Positions 27,066-34,902 of a stretch of 59,409 bases of DNA are shown here, in pieces (within the stretch, counting starts at the first letter, position 1; every line of letters begins with the position of its first letter). Below the pieces are notes generated by a model. The model saw nothing but the letters and a program-made list of their open reading frames with translations. It was not told where the DNA came from and made no database searches. Source of the stretch: Oscillospiraceae bacterium (lineage in GTDB: Bacteria > Bacillota > Clostridia > Oscillospirales > UBA929); contig WRAI01000012.1 of assembly GCA_009780275.1 (NCBI GenBank), forward strand, positions 1 to 59,409, written 5' to 3'. The position numbers were made by a program, and so were the translations under genes.

Positions 27066-27830
27066 CTATTCAGAAAACTTCATTGTTTCGATAACTAAGT
27101 TAGACGGATATCGTGTACGCACTGCAATTTCGTTTTCGTCAAATTCACAGTCGGGAGGCAGTGGCGAAACAGGGAATAGTTCCTCCATACGCTTGATGTA
27201 TAATTTATTCTTTGCTAATAAATTTACATAGTCGCTTATTTTCATGCGGTAAGTTGTAAAAACGAAATCATCTTCCACGCGCCACTTCCATTGCATAGGG
27301 CCAACATAGCTGTAGTTTGGGTTGGCGTTGTCCTCGGGCCACAACTCAGTTGCGCCAACACACGCCATAACAGGGTGTGTTGCACTAAAAACAAATCGTC
27401 CGTTTGGTTTCAATACACGGCTGACTTCCTCGCATACTTTGCCAAAATCCTTTGCATATCCGATTGCATTCATACAAATAACTAAGTCAAATGATGTTGA
27501 TTCGGCAAATGACAAGTCAACCATATCAGAACAGGTGGTAGTAATATTAACCCCTGCTTTTTTGGCAACTTGTTCCCCTATTTTTAATTGCTCTATTGAT
27601 ATATCGGAACACTTGACCGTTGCGCCTTTCTTTGCTAACACTATTCCGCAATTGCAAGTTCCCGAACCAATTTCAAGAACAGATAAGCCGCTTACATCTC
27701 CAATTATATTCAAATCTTTATCGGTGGGATAATCGTAACTTTCAAAATCAATATCATCTAATGATAAATAATCCTCTTGATAAAACCTTGATGCGTGCAA
27801 ATTCCATGATTCCCTGTTCATATCGTTCAT
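27066..27830 (-). CDS. Class I SAM-dependent methyltransferase
   Basis: Encodes 254 residues with a Rossmann methyltransferase core: VLEIGSGTCNCGIVLAKKG (motif I), KCSDISIEQLKIGEQV, FDLVICMNAIGYAKDF and EEVSRVLKPNGRFVFSATHP. The acceptor cannot be named; small-molecule or lipid methylation is usual for this layout. The ATG at 27830 is 8 bases from GGGGG; one at 27836 is too close to it. It lies downstream of nagB but behind a strong terminator, in the AT-richer accessory patch. Confidence 0.82.
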   Translation of the reverse strand: MNDMNRESWNLHASRFYQEDYLSLDDIDFESYDYPTDKDLNIIGDVSGLSVLEIGSGTCNCGIVLAKKGATVKCSDISIEQLKIGEQVAKKAGVNITTTCSDMVDLSFAESTSFDLVICMNAIGYAKDFGKVCEEVSRVLKPNGRFVFSATHPVMACVGATELWPEDNANPNYSYVGPMQWKWRVEDDFVFTTYRMKISDYVNLLAKNKLYIKRMEELFPVSPLPPDCEFDENEIAVRTRYPSNLVIETMKFSE

Positions 27831-27855
27831 TATCATATCCCCCTGTCCAAAATAT

Positions 27856-27924
27856 AAAAACTACGCGCCAATGGGTGCGTGTGTGCGTAGTGTAGATAAT
27901 GTATCTACCCACGGCATGAGATAC
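27856..27924 (-). terminator. Tandem hairpins terminating nagB
   Basis: On the minus strand a GTATCT/AGATAC stem (27901-27906 with 27919-27924) is followed by a CTACGC/GCGTAG stem (27861-27866 with 27885-27890) and TTTTTATATTTT. The second is a classic intrinsic terminator lying between nagB and the methyltransferase gene. Confidence 0.75.
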
Positions 27925-27976
27925 GTTTTGACGTGCCTAATATAAATTCTTTGTGCTCGGGATATTGGAATAATTG

Positions 27977-28696
27977 CTATGCGCCCAATGCCTCTTTATC
28001 CACCACAATGGTGCAATCAGGATGCAACGCCAGTAGCGACGATGGATTATCCGCCGTCAGCTTGCCTGCGCACAACTCTTTCATAATCGGTGCTTTGGAT
28101 TTGCCGCACGCCAGCAACAGAATCTTTTTCGCGGCCATAATCGAACCCATGCCCATAGTAATGGCCTGTGTCGGTACTTTACTTGCGTCGCCGTTGAAGA
28201 AACGGGCGTTGACGTCGATGGTGGCTTGCGCCAAATTGGTCAAGTGCGTTCCTGCGGGCAGTATGGCGGCGGGCTCGTTAAAGCCGATGTGACCGTTGAC
28301 GCCGATGCCGAGCAGCTGCATATCAATGCCGCCGGCTGCCGTGATTTTGGCATCATAGGCCGCGCATTCGGCAGGCACGTCTTTAGTCATGCCGTCGGGC
28401 AGGAAAAAATCCTTAATGTTGACGTGGTCGAACAAGTTTTCGCGCATGAAGTAGTCGTAGCTTTGGTCATTGGACTTGGGTAGCTGATAATACTCATCAA
28501 GATTGAAACTGGTGACTTGCGAGAAGTCGAGCATACCGCCTTTGTGCATGGCGACAAGGCGTGCATACAGCCCAACGGGTGTGCCGCCTGTGGCAAGGCC
28601 GAGGATGCTGTTGGGCTTGTCCCAAATCTGTTGTGCGAGAATGGCGGCACCAACCGCGCTGGCTTCGTCGTAGCTGTTGACAATGATGGTTTTCAT
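27977..28696 (-). CDS. nagB: Glucosamine-6-phosphate deaminase
   Basis: Encodes 239 residues. ILGLATGGTPVGLYARLV binds the phosphate, FNLDEYYQL carries the catalytic Asp, and GIGVNGHIGFNEPA carries the ring-opening His and Glu. The enzyme converts glucosamine-6-phosphate to fructose-6-phosphate and ammonia, feeding amino sugars into glycolysis. GGAGGAC precedes the ATG. It has its own consensus promoter and terminator, and no nagA or nagE neighbours here. Confidence 0.95.
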   Translation of the reverse strand: MKTIIVNSYDEASAVGAAILAQQIWDKPNSILGLATGGTPVGLYARLVAMHKGGMLDFSQVTSFNLDEYYQLPKSNDQSYDYFMRENLFDHVNIKDFFLPDGMTKDVPAECAAYDAKITAAGGIDMQLLGIGVNGHIGFNEPAAILPAGTHLTNLAQATIDVNARFFNGDASKVPTQAITMGMGSIMAAKKILLLACGKSKAPIMKELCAGKLTADNPSSLLALHPDCTIVVDKEALGA

Positions 28697-28733
28697 AGTT
28701 TATGTCCTCCGTGCAATTTGTGATAACAAAGGT

Positions 28734-28762
28734 ATTATAGCACGGCGCGGGGGTGGGGTCAA
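28734..28762 (-). promoter_or_regulatory. SigA promoter for nagB
   Basis: On the minus strand TTGACC (28757-28762) and TATAAT (28734-28739) are 17 bases apart, about 38 bases before the nagB ATG. A GC-rich spacer (CCACCCCCGCGCC) is unusual for these promoters. Confidence 0.75.
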
Positions 28763-28770
28763 GAACGAGA

Positions 28771-29385
28771 TTAGTTGCCGTATTGACTGACGACATAGGG
28801 TAAAATCGCCCATGTTACTTGGTCTGCGGTGATTGTGCGGGTATGGATTTCAGGAACCCAGCCAGCAGTGCGAGTATTGCAGTTATTACGGTTTGCGCAG
28901 GTTTTGCAGTTCGGTTTGACTTTGTTTGTATCCGATATGCAATTCTCACTGCCACAGCCATTATCATTGCCGCAACCGCCGCAGTTTACTTCTCGCTCAC
29001 CTTCGCCGCCATACAACTGCTTAATCATCTGCCACGAATATTCCAATCGTTCATCACTAACCGACGACTGCCCTTTGTAGTGTATGCACAAGTCGCAGCG
29101 ATGCCCGCATTTTCCAACATGAAAATGCGTTGTCGGGAAAGGCTTGCGGTTGGGCTTTTTCCTCACTAAAATTAATGCCTTCACGGTTTCCAATGTATCT
29201 AAATCGGCAACGGAAATGCACTGATTGTTAATATGAAAGTCATAGCGATCGTCATAGATGCGAATGGTGCAAATCGTTTCGCCGTTGTCGCAGAACGCCA
29301 ATTCGTCCACACCGTTGCCGACTTCATCGAGGGCATATTTACCGCGCATAAAGCGCATTGCTTCGGCACTGACTTCTTGTAACAT
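28771..29385 (-). CDS. Cys-rich DUF3795-like protein
   Basis: Encodes 204 residues. The N-terminal part (about 1-95) is a small alpha/beta domain with no clear family. The C-terminal part has KCGHRCDLCIHYKG and CGGCGNDNGCGSENC, then CKTCANRNNCNTR, about ten cysteines in the pattern of DUF3795 proteins, thought to bind zinc or an iron-sulfur cluster. The start at 29385 is fixed by GGAGGG on the minus strand. It follows the Fpg-like gene by 11 bases and is the last gene of the MerR-led operon. Function unknown. Confidence 0.7.
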   Translation of the reverse strand: MLQEVSAEAMRFMRGKYALDEVGNGVDELAFCDNGETICTIRIYDDRYDFHINNQCISVADLDTLETVKALILVRKKPNRKPFPTTHFHVGKCGHRCDLCIHYKGQSSVSDERLEYSWQMIKQLYGGEGEREVNCGGCGNDNGCGSENCISDTNKVKPNCKTCANRNNCNTRTAGWVPEIHTRTITADQVTWAILPYVVSQYGN

Positions 29386-29396
29386 GGATTGCCCTC

Positions 29397-30215
29397 CTAT
29401 AACGTCTGACAGACAGGGCATACAAATGTCGACGTACTGCCCGTTTTGATGGAAATAATCTCTGTGCCGCAAATTGGGCAAGGTTGTCCTTCTTTGTAGC
29501 CGACGAGAAAATCATCAACAGTAAAGCTGCCGCTTTGTCCAAAGATGTCTTTTTCATAGGAAAATGAACCTTTTTCGCAGGACAGGTTTAGGACACCCAG
29601 TATGCTTTGATAGAGCCGCTTGACGTCGTCGTCGCTCATGTCGGATATTTTTTTCTGCGGGTGTAACCGCGCGCCGAATAAAATGTCATGCATATACATA
29701 TTGCCGATGCCGCCGACATTCTTTTGATTCATGAGAAAAGATTTGACTTGTGTTTTTTTGCCGGCAAGCAGCGACGTGAAATATTCCAGTGTGAATTTTT
29801 TGTCAAAGGGGTCGATGGCAATGTCTTTTGTATTGGACTCAACAGCAAGCTCATTGTTCGAGGCAAGCAAAAATTTCCCGAACCACCAAAAGCGGGCGGT
29901 GTATCCGCTGCCGTCGGTAAAGAGGACTTTAATCTGATATTTCTCCGGCAAATGACTCTCGTCTTCAAAGTATAGGACGTCTGCGCCCATGCCGAGCGAT
30001 AGCAAAATATATTCGCCGTTGTTCAGTCTGGTGAGTATCCATTTGCCTTTGTTGTAAACTGTTTCGACTTTTGCACCTTTGGTTCTGTGTTGAAATTCAT
30101 CGGGCGGGATATTGACGCACTTTTCTTGCAGGAGCGAAATTTCTTTGATGGCTTTTCCTTGCAGCGTGTCATTCATTTGTTGTGCGTATTTCGCAATTTC
30201 GGGTAATTCAGCCAT
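29397..30215 (-). CDS. Fpg/Nei-family DNA glycosylase-like protein without Pro2
   Basis: Encodes 272 residues of full Fpg/Nei layout: N-terminal ELPEIAKYAQQM, beta-sandwich, the helix-2turn-helix with NQKNVGGIGNMYMHDILFGA, and a C-terminal zinc finger (CPIC...CPVC). Fpg and Nei cut oxidised bases using the N-terminal Pro as nucleophile and Glu3. Here the start reads MAELPE, so Pro2 is Ala while the Glu is kept. GGAGGAGG fixes the ATG at 30215. Base-removal by the usual mechanism should be impaired; it may act as a lesion sensor or use another amine. Confidence 0.85.
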   Translation of the reverse strand: MAELPEIAKYAQQMNDTLQGKAIKEISLLQEKCVNIPPDEFQHRTKGAKVETVYNKGKWILTRLNNGEYILLSLGMGADVLYFEDESHLPEKYQIKVLFTDGSGYTARFWWFGKFLLASNNELAVESNTKDIAIDPFDKKFTLEYFTSLLAGKKTQVKSFLMNQKNVGGIGNMYMHDILFGARLHPQKKISDMSDDDVKRLYQSILGVLNLSCEKGSFSYEKDIFGQSGSFTVDDFLVGYKEGQPCPICGTEIISIKTGSTSTFVCPVCQTL

Positions 30216-30327
30216 GATGATCCTCCTCCATTGTTTCCATGGCGGTTTCCGGGAAAACAAATTGTTTCATGACTTCTACCGGAATGTCTTTGTCAAACAT
30301 AGTCTGCTTGATTTTTAAGATGTTCAT
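30208..30327 (-). CDS. Small ORF, 39 residues, between merR and the Fpg-like gene
   Basis: The frame starts 3 bases after the MerR gene stop, behind AAAGAGG, and ends 8 bases inside the Fpg-like gene, which is the geometry of a translated operon member. The peptide opens MNILKIKQTMFDKDIPVEVM and ends in a Met/Glu-rich tail, with no membrane segment. I do not recognise it; it could be a leader that couples translation to the Fpg-like gene, or a degraded fragment of a larger protein. Confidence 0.45.
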   Translation of the reverse strand: MNILKIKQTMFDKDIPVEVMKQFVFPETAMETMEEDHHG

Positions 30328-30330
30328 GAT

Positions 30331-31251
30331 TTAAACCTCTTTCATTTTGATAGGAATAAATACATCCTGCTGATATTTACCCGTTTTGTGAGCAATATCC
30401 CAAGGCAGGATTTCTTCAATCATTTCGATGCGTGCGATATCAATTTCGTAGTTTTCACTTTTACTGACCCAGCCTTTCAAGAGTATAAACGTATCGTCCA
30501 TATCCTCGAAAAAAGAGCTGGCGACGGCATATAGCCCACCTGCAAAGCTTTCATCAATATAGGGTGTTTGATTGTCATAGCCTTGCGGAATAGTCCGTAT
30601 CATAGTCCACTCGCCTAGCTCGCAGCGGTAGAAACAATCTCGCATTCCCGGCGTTGGTGTCAGACCGTACGCGGCAAATAGGTTTTGCATTTTGTCGCCG
30701 TCCAAAGTTATCAGCTCGCCTGTTTTCAATCGAGAGATAAGTATGCGTACGGCCGGCAAGCGAATGATGCGGACATCATGCAGGCGCAATGCCTTTCGAT
30801 TTATATTCGATAACTTTTCAACAGAAATGGTATCAGATTTTTCCTCCGCCGCAATAAGCCGTTTTTCCAGTTCTTCATACAGAAGCGGTACCGCTGAGAT
30901 TCTCTTGATGCCCTTTGTCACCATTTGATTGAGAAAGTCATTTACCACTTGTCTCAACTCCGACAAGGCAGCAATTTCCCCATCCAAAGAGTCCAGTTTG
31001 TCGACAAATGCTTGCGTCAAAACAGCCGTGCTTTCGCTTTGGAAAATTGTGGCGATGTCCTTGATGGGAATTTGCAATTTACGCAATACGACGATTTGCT
31101 TCAACCGCTCCAGTGCGGCGGCGTCATAATGTCGTTGGACTTTGTACTCAGGATAATGACTCCATATCAGCCCCTTTTCCTCATAATACCGTAATGTTCG
31201 ACTGGATAGACCGAAAATTTCGACGACTTCATTGATTCGTATCAAGTCCAA
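30331..31251 (-). CDS. MerR family regulator with GyrI-like effector domain
   Basis: Encodes 306 residues. The N-terminal MerR HTH (about 1-75) has INEVVEIFGLSSRTLRYYEE and RHYDAAALERLKQIVVLRKL, then a helix, then an effector-binding domain (about 150-306) of the GyrI/BmrR-like type that usually binds small lipophilic molecules. The start is TTG at 31251, behind GGAGGTG; an ATG at 31278 lies upstream of that site. Its promoter has the long spacer on which MerR proteins act, so it probably controls itself, the small ORF, the Fpg-like gene and the Cys-rich gene. Confidence 0.85.
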   Translation of the reverse strand: MDLIRINEVVEIFGLSSRTLRYYEEKGLIWSHYPEYKVQRHYDAAALERLKQIVVLRKLQIPIKDIATIFQSESTAVLTQAFVDKLDSLDGEIAALSELRQVVNDFLNQMVTKGIKRISAVPLLYEELEKRLIAAEEKSDTISVEKLSNINRKALRLHDVRIIRLPAVRILISRLKTGELITLDGDKMQNLFAAYGLTPTPGMRDCFYRCELGEWTMIRTIPQGYDNQTPYIDESFAGGLYAVASSFFEDMDDTFILLKGWVSKSENYEIDIARIEMIEEILPWDIAHKTGKYQQDVFIPIKMKEV

Positions 31252-31269
31252 AGCATCACCTCCGCACCT

Positions 31270-31300
31270 ATTATACAAGTTGACCCAGCGTCAATGTCAA
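31270..31300 (-). promoter_or_regulatory. MerR-type promoter-operator with 19-base spacer
   Basis: On the minus strand TTGACA (31295-31300) and TATAAT (31270-31275) are 19 bases apart, and a dyad TTGAC-N5-GTCAA fills the spacer. MerR regulators bind such dyads and twist over-long spacers into use. It lies 18 bases before the MerR TTG start. Confidence 0.8.
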
Positions 31301-31331
31301 TAGGAAAATTAAGGGTGAAAGAAGATTTAAA

Positions 31332-32750
31332 TTAATATTGCGTCGCCCAATAAATCCGCGTTGCTGATGGCTTGCTGCAGACGATGCATTTGCCGTCGGC
31401 GTCAATCGGCTCAAATGGAATACAACGGCTCTTAACGCCCGCTACTTTTGTCACTTCATCCTCGCAAGTGCGTTCGCCACACCAGTGGGCAAGAAAAAAT
31501 CCGGATTTGTCGATTTCTTGTAAATTGTTAACGGTGTATGTGCGTGCCGTCAAATTGGCCAGGGCTTTGTTGTACAGGCTTTGCTGTATTTCCTCGAGCA
31601 TGAGCGGAATTTGCGTCGCGATATCGGCAAGTTTGATCGTCGCCTTTTCGCCGTTGTCGCGCCGTGCCAGCACGCAGTTTCCAACAGCTAAATCGCGTGG
31701 GCCGAGTTCTATGCGTAGAGGAATGCCCTTCATTTCATACTCAGCAAACTTCCAGCCCGGCGAGCGGTCGTCCGTGTCGATTTTGGCGCGAACGCCGGCA
31801 GTTTGTAGCGTTTTCAATAAATCTTGGCAGGCGTCAAGTACACCCTCTTTTTGCATGGCAATGGGAATAATGACTGCCTGTGTTGGCGCGACACGCGGCG
31901 GCAGAACAAGCCCGTTATTGTCGCCGTGTGTCATAATCATACCGCCGATGCTGCGCGTTGTTAAGCCCCACGAGGTTTGGTGCGGATGTTTCAGCGTGTT
32001 GTCGCGGTCGCTGAACGTGATGTCAAACGCCTTGCAGAACCCATCGCCGAAATAGTGTGTTGTGCCTGACTGCAAAGCTTGCCCGTCGTGCATCATGCAC
32101 TCGATGGTATAGGTGTTAACTGCACCGGCAAATTTCTCTTTCTCGGTTTTAATGCCCTTGACAACAGGCATCGCCAGTAAATTCTCGTACATATCTGCAT
32201 AGACATCAAGCATTTGCAATGTTTCCTGCATGGCCTCGTCGCGCGTGGCATGAATGGTATGTCCTTCTTGCCAAACAAGTTCTCGTCCACGCAACAGCGG
32301 TCGTGTGGTTTTTTCCCAGCGCACAACGGTGCACCATTGATTATATAGTTTTGGCAAATCGCGCCAAGACTGTACCATATGCGCCCAGTGCTCACAAAAC
32401 AGCACCTCCGATGTCGGACGGTAACACATACGCTCAGTGAGTTCCTCGCTGCCACCATGCGTTACCCATGCCACTTCGGGTGCGAAACCAACGACATGGT
32501 CTTTTTCTTTTTGTAACAGCGATTCGGGAATCAAGGGCGGAAAGAGGACGTTCTCATGCCCTGTCACCTTAAAGGCGCCGTCCAGTTTGGCGACAATATT
32601 TTCCCAAATGGCATAGCAATACGGGCGCATGATAATAAATCCTTTGGCGGAGGTATAGTCGATTAGCTCGGCTTTTTTGACCACATCTGTGTACCATTGG
32701 GCGAAATCGACATTCATATCAGTAATTTGCTCGACATTGTGAGTACTCAT
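31332..32750 (-). CDS. proS: Prolyl-tRNA synthetase, short (eukaryote/archaea-like) type
   Basis: Encodes 472 residues of the class II synthetase without the bacterial editing insertion: MRPYCYAIWENI, RPTSEVLFCEHWAHMVQSW (motif 2 region), RWEKTTRPLLRGRELVWQEG, then an anticodon-binding domain with DDRSPGWKFAEYEMKGIPLR and a C-terminal Cys-containing zinc-like region (CGERTCEDE, CIVCSKPS). It charges tRNA-Pro. AGGAG precedes the ATG. It has its own promoter and no operon partners. No T-box leader is seen. Confidence 0.94.
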   Translation of the reverse strand: MSTHNVEQITDMNVDFAQWYTDVVKKAELIDYTSAKGFIIMRPYCYAIWENIVAKLDGAFKVTGHENVLFPPLIPESLLQKEKDHVVGFAPEVAWVTHGGSEELTERMCYRPTSEVLFCEHWAHMVQSWRDLPKLYNQWCTVVRWEKTTRPLLRGRELVWQEGHTIHATRDEAMQETLQMLDVYADMYENLLAMPVVKGIKTEKEKFAGAVNTYTIECMMHDGQALQSGTTHYFGDGFCKAFDITFSDRDNTLKHPHQTSWGLTTRSIGGMIMTHGDNNGLVLPPRVAPTQAVIIPIAMQKEGVLDACQDLLKTLQTAGVRAKIDTDDRSPGWKFAEYEMKGIPLRIELGPRDLAVGNCVLARRDNGEKATIKLADIATQIPLMLEEIQQSLYNKALANLTARTYTVNNLQEIDKSGFFLAHWCGERTCEDEVTKVAGVKSRCIPFEPIDADGKCIVCSKPSATRIYWATQY

Positions 32751-32780
32751 GGTGTAATGCTCCTAAGTCATTTTTTCATT

Positions 32781-32809
32781 ACTATACCACACCCAAACAA
32801 ACTTTGCAA
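32781..32809 (-). promoter_or_regulatory. SigA promoter for proS
   Basis: On the minus strand TTGCAA (32804-32809) and TATAGT (32781-32786) are 17 bases apart, 30 bases before the proS start. Confidence 0.65.
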
Positions 32810-32815
32810 TCCACA

Positions 32816-32843
32816 TAAAAAACCTCCCGGCAATGACAGGAGG
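32816..32843 (-). terminator. Intrinsic terminator of the VanZ-like gene
   Basis: On the minus strand CCTCC/GGGAGG forms a short stem (32823-32827 with 32839-32843) followed by six T. It lies about 180 bases after the VanZ-like stop and also downstream of a small ORF between them. Confidence 0.6.
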
Positions 32844-32861
32844 CTTTATCTTACCGCTGTT

Positions 32862-32996
32862 TTACGTAGGCAAATCAAAAGGAGATGTTGTTTGGTGTTC
32901 TGATTCAATGTACGGTGTTTGTTCGTTTTCTGTATCATCAGCAACAGATGTCGTTACTGCTAAGATAACAAAACACAAAATAATGAGTCCGGGCAT
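32862..32996 (-). CDS. Small ORF with signal-like hydrophobic N-terminus
   Basis: Encodes 44 residues from an ATG: MPGLIILCFVILAVTTSVA, then a polar Asp/Glu/Thr tail ending SPFDLPT. The frame extends upstream to a TGA next to the VanZ-like stop, giving KKTLKIIVMPGL, which looks like a signal peptide whose ATG is one base out of frame (ATGAAAGAAGACG where ATGAAGAAGACG would fit). It may be a frameshifted small exported protein. A terminator follows its stop. No known family. Confidence 0.35.
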   Translation of the reverse strand: MPGLIILCFVILAVTTSVADDTENEQTPYIESEHQTTSPFDLPT

Positions 32997-33023
32997 GACA
33001 ATTATCTTGAGCGTCTTCTTTCA

Positions 33024-33419
33024 TCAACGCTTTTTCCCGAAGAACATGGTATATATCAGCACGGCAAGCAACGCGTAGAAAATGTCTGTAACACCGCTCG
33101 TGCCACTTAGAATACCAACATACTGGCAATACTCGAAAACGATAATGACAGTCATTACGATGAACGCCGATGTTGTTGCTTTTTTGATTTTCAAATTCAG
33201 TGCGGCGACAAAGGCAAATGTCCAAAGCATATTAGATAGTCGGTAAATGATGAAAACCCGCAAGAAACGCGGCAGGAAAGCAAGACTAAATGCCGGCGTA
33301 CGCCATGGCAGATACTGCCCGAAAGGCGGACGTGTTCGCAGCAATGCGTAGATTAAAATGCCAAGAATGATTGGCAGAATAACCTGCAGTAATAAGGTTT
33401 TTGATTTTCTTCTTGACAT
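33024..33419 (-). CDS. VanZ-like four-helix membrane protein
   Basis: Encodes 131 residues with four predicted membrane helices (about 10-25, 55-70, 82-98 and 110-126) and the VanZ-type features YRLSNMLWTFAFVAAL and VFEYCQYVGILSGTSGVTDI. VanZ-like proteins are small membrane proteins, some linked to glycopeptide tolerance; the role of this one is unknown. The ribosome site is weak (GGTGG). It is transcribed divergently from the rnf operon. Confidence 0.65.
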   Translation of the reverse strand: MSRRKSKTLLLQVILPIILGILIYALLRTRPPFGQYLPWRTPAFSLAFLPRFLRVFIIYRLSNMLWTFAFVAALNLKIKKATTSAFIVMTVIIVFEYCQYVGILSGTSGVTDIFYALLAVLIYTMFFGKKR

Positions 33420-33458
33420 AATGAATATCCACCGATTCTCTTAGTGTTATTGCGCATT

Positions 33459-33487
33459 ATTATACCATGTTCTTTCAAGTTTTGCAA
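33459..33487 (-). promoter_or_regulatory. SigA promoter for the VanZ-like gene
   Basis: On the minus strand TTGCAA (33482-33487) and TATAAT (33459-33464) with a 17-base spacer. It lies back to back with the rnf promoter, whose -35 starts 9 bases away. Confidence 0.75.
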
Positions 33488-33495
33488 ACGATACG

Positions 33496-33524
33496 TTGAC
33501 AGATTATTGCAAATCATGTAGAAT
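33496..33524 (+). promoter_or_regulatory. SigA promoter for the rnf operon
   Basis: TTGACA (33496-33501) and TAGAAT (33519-33524) are separated by 17 bases, 31 bases before rnfC. No riboswitch or operator dyad is visible in the short leader. Confidence 0.8.
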
Positions 33525-33554
33525 GGAAAAGAATTAATTAACGGAGGTCATCCC

Positions 33555-34898
33555 ATGCCCTCAACATTCCACGGCGGTGTGCATCCAGAAGACCGCAAGA
33601 AAGCCACTAAACATAAACCGGTCGAAACGCTCATGCCACCGCACCGGCTCATTTATCCGCTTGCTATGCATAAGGGTACGCCCTGTGAATCCATTGTTCA
33701 AATTGGCGAACAGGTACATATCGGGCAGAAAATCGCCGACAGTCATGCTATGGATGCTACACCCATCCATGCTGGTGTATCGGGCCAGGTCATTGCTATT
33801 GAGCCGTATTCTACGCCCAATGGCATTCGCGAGATGTCTATCGTCATTGAGAATGACGGACAAGAAATTATGTGTGAAAAGGTTCGGCCGTACGGTAGCG
33901 TTGAGTCGTTGTCGCGAGAGGATCTGTATGCTATTATCCGCGATTCCGGTATTGTCGGTGCCGGTGGCGGCGCATTTCCTACACATACAAAAATCAACGA
34001 CGCTATTGATGTGGTGGAAATGCTTATCGTTAACGGTTGTGAAAGCGAACCGTATTTGACCGGCGATCACCGTCGCATGCTTGAAGCGCCTGAGGAAATT
34101 GTTGGCGGCGTGCGTGTGTTGGCAAAGCTGTTGAATGTAGACAAGGCTATCATTGCTGTCGAGGCAAATAAGCATGATGCTGCTGATGTCGTTAAACGTA
34201 CGTTGCCGCGTAATGGGCCAATTCAAATTAAAATTGTGCCTCATCGCTTTCCGCAAGGCTCAGAACGACAACTGATCAAAGCTGTCACCGGGCGTGAAAT
34301 GCCGCCTGGCAAGCTGCCTATGAGTGTCGGCGCGGTAGTTTTTAATGTAGAAACTGTCGCGGCCATTCACCGTGCAGTTACAATGGGCTTGCCTTTTTTT
34401 CAACGTGTGGTAACTGTTGCGGGCAATGCCGTGGCAAATGCAAAAAATCTGCGTGTGCGCATCGGTACGCCGTTTGGTGAGCTGTTTGCGGCAACCGGGG
34501 GATTTCGCGAAACGCCGCATAAAATTATCATGGGCGGCCCCATGATGGGGGTGGCGCAACACAATTTGCGCGCGCCTGTGACTAAATCAACAGCGGGGTT
34601 GTTGGCATTTACAGACAGTTTGGCATTGCCGAAGTCAAGTGGATGTATTCGTTGCGGGCGTTGTGTCCGCAAGTGTCCAATGAGGCTCATGCCGCTGTAT
34701 TTTTATGCTTTTGAGCAGCGCAATCGCTTGAGTGAACTTGAACGCATGCGCATAGAAGATTGTATTGAGTGTGGCAGCTGTGCTTATATTTGTCCGTCAC
34801 GGTTGCATCTCGTACAGTCGATTTGTACGGCGAAAGAGAAAATCAACGCCATGCGTGCCAAAGTGTCCAAGTCACCGCTTGGCGAAAGGGAGTTATAA
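33555..34898 (+). CDS. rnfC: Electron transport complex subunit RnfC
   Basis: Encodes 447 residues. The N-terminal part has a lipoyl-like fold, then the NADH/FMN-binding domain (GVVGAGGGAFPTH-type GIVGAGGGAFPTHTKI, NGCESEPYLTGDH), and two 4Fe-4S motifs near the C-terminus (CIRCGRCVRKCP and CIECGSCAYICP). RnfC takes or gives electrons at NAD on the cytoplasmic face of the Rnf complex, which couples ferredoxin-NAD electron flow to ion pumping. GGAGG precedes the ATG. First gene of the six-gene operon. Confidence 0.96.
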   Translation: MPSTFHGGVHPEDRKKATKHKPVETLMPPHRLIYPLAMHKGTPCESIVQIGEQVHIGQKIADSHAMDATPIHAGVSGQVIAIEPYSTPNGIREMSIVIENDGQEIMCEKVRPYGSVESLSREDLYAIIRDSGIVGAGGGAFPTHTKINDAIDVVEMLIVNGCESEPYLTGDHRRMLEAPEEIVGGVRVLAKLLNVDKAIIAVEANKHDAADVVKRTLPRNGPIQIKIVPHRFPQGSERQLIKAVTGREMPPGKLPMSVGAVVFNVETVAAIHRAVTMGLPFFQRVVTVAGNAVANAKNLRVRIGTPFGELFAATGGFRETPHKIIMGGPMMGVAQHNLRAPVTKSTAGLLAFTDSLALPKSSGCIRCGRCVRKCPMRLMPLYFYAFEQRNRLSELERMRIEDCIECGSCAYICPSRLHLVQSICTAKEKINAMRAKVSKSPLGEREL

Positions 34899-34902
34899 AA
34901 GT

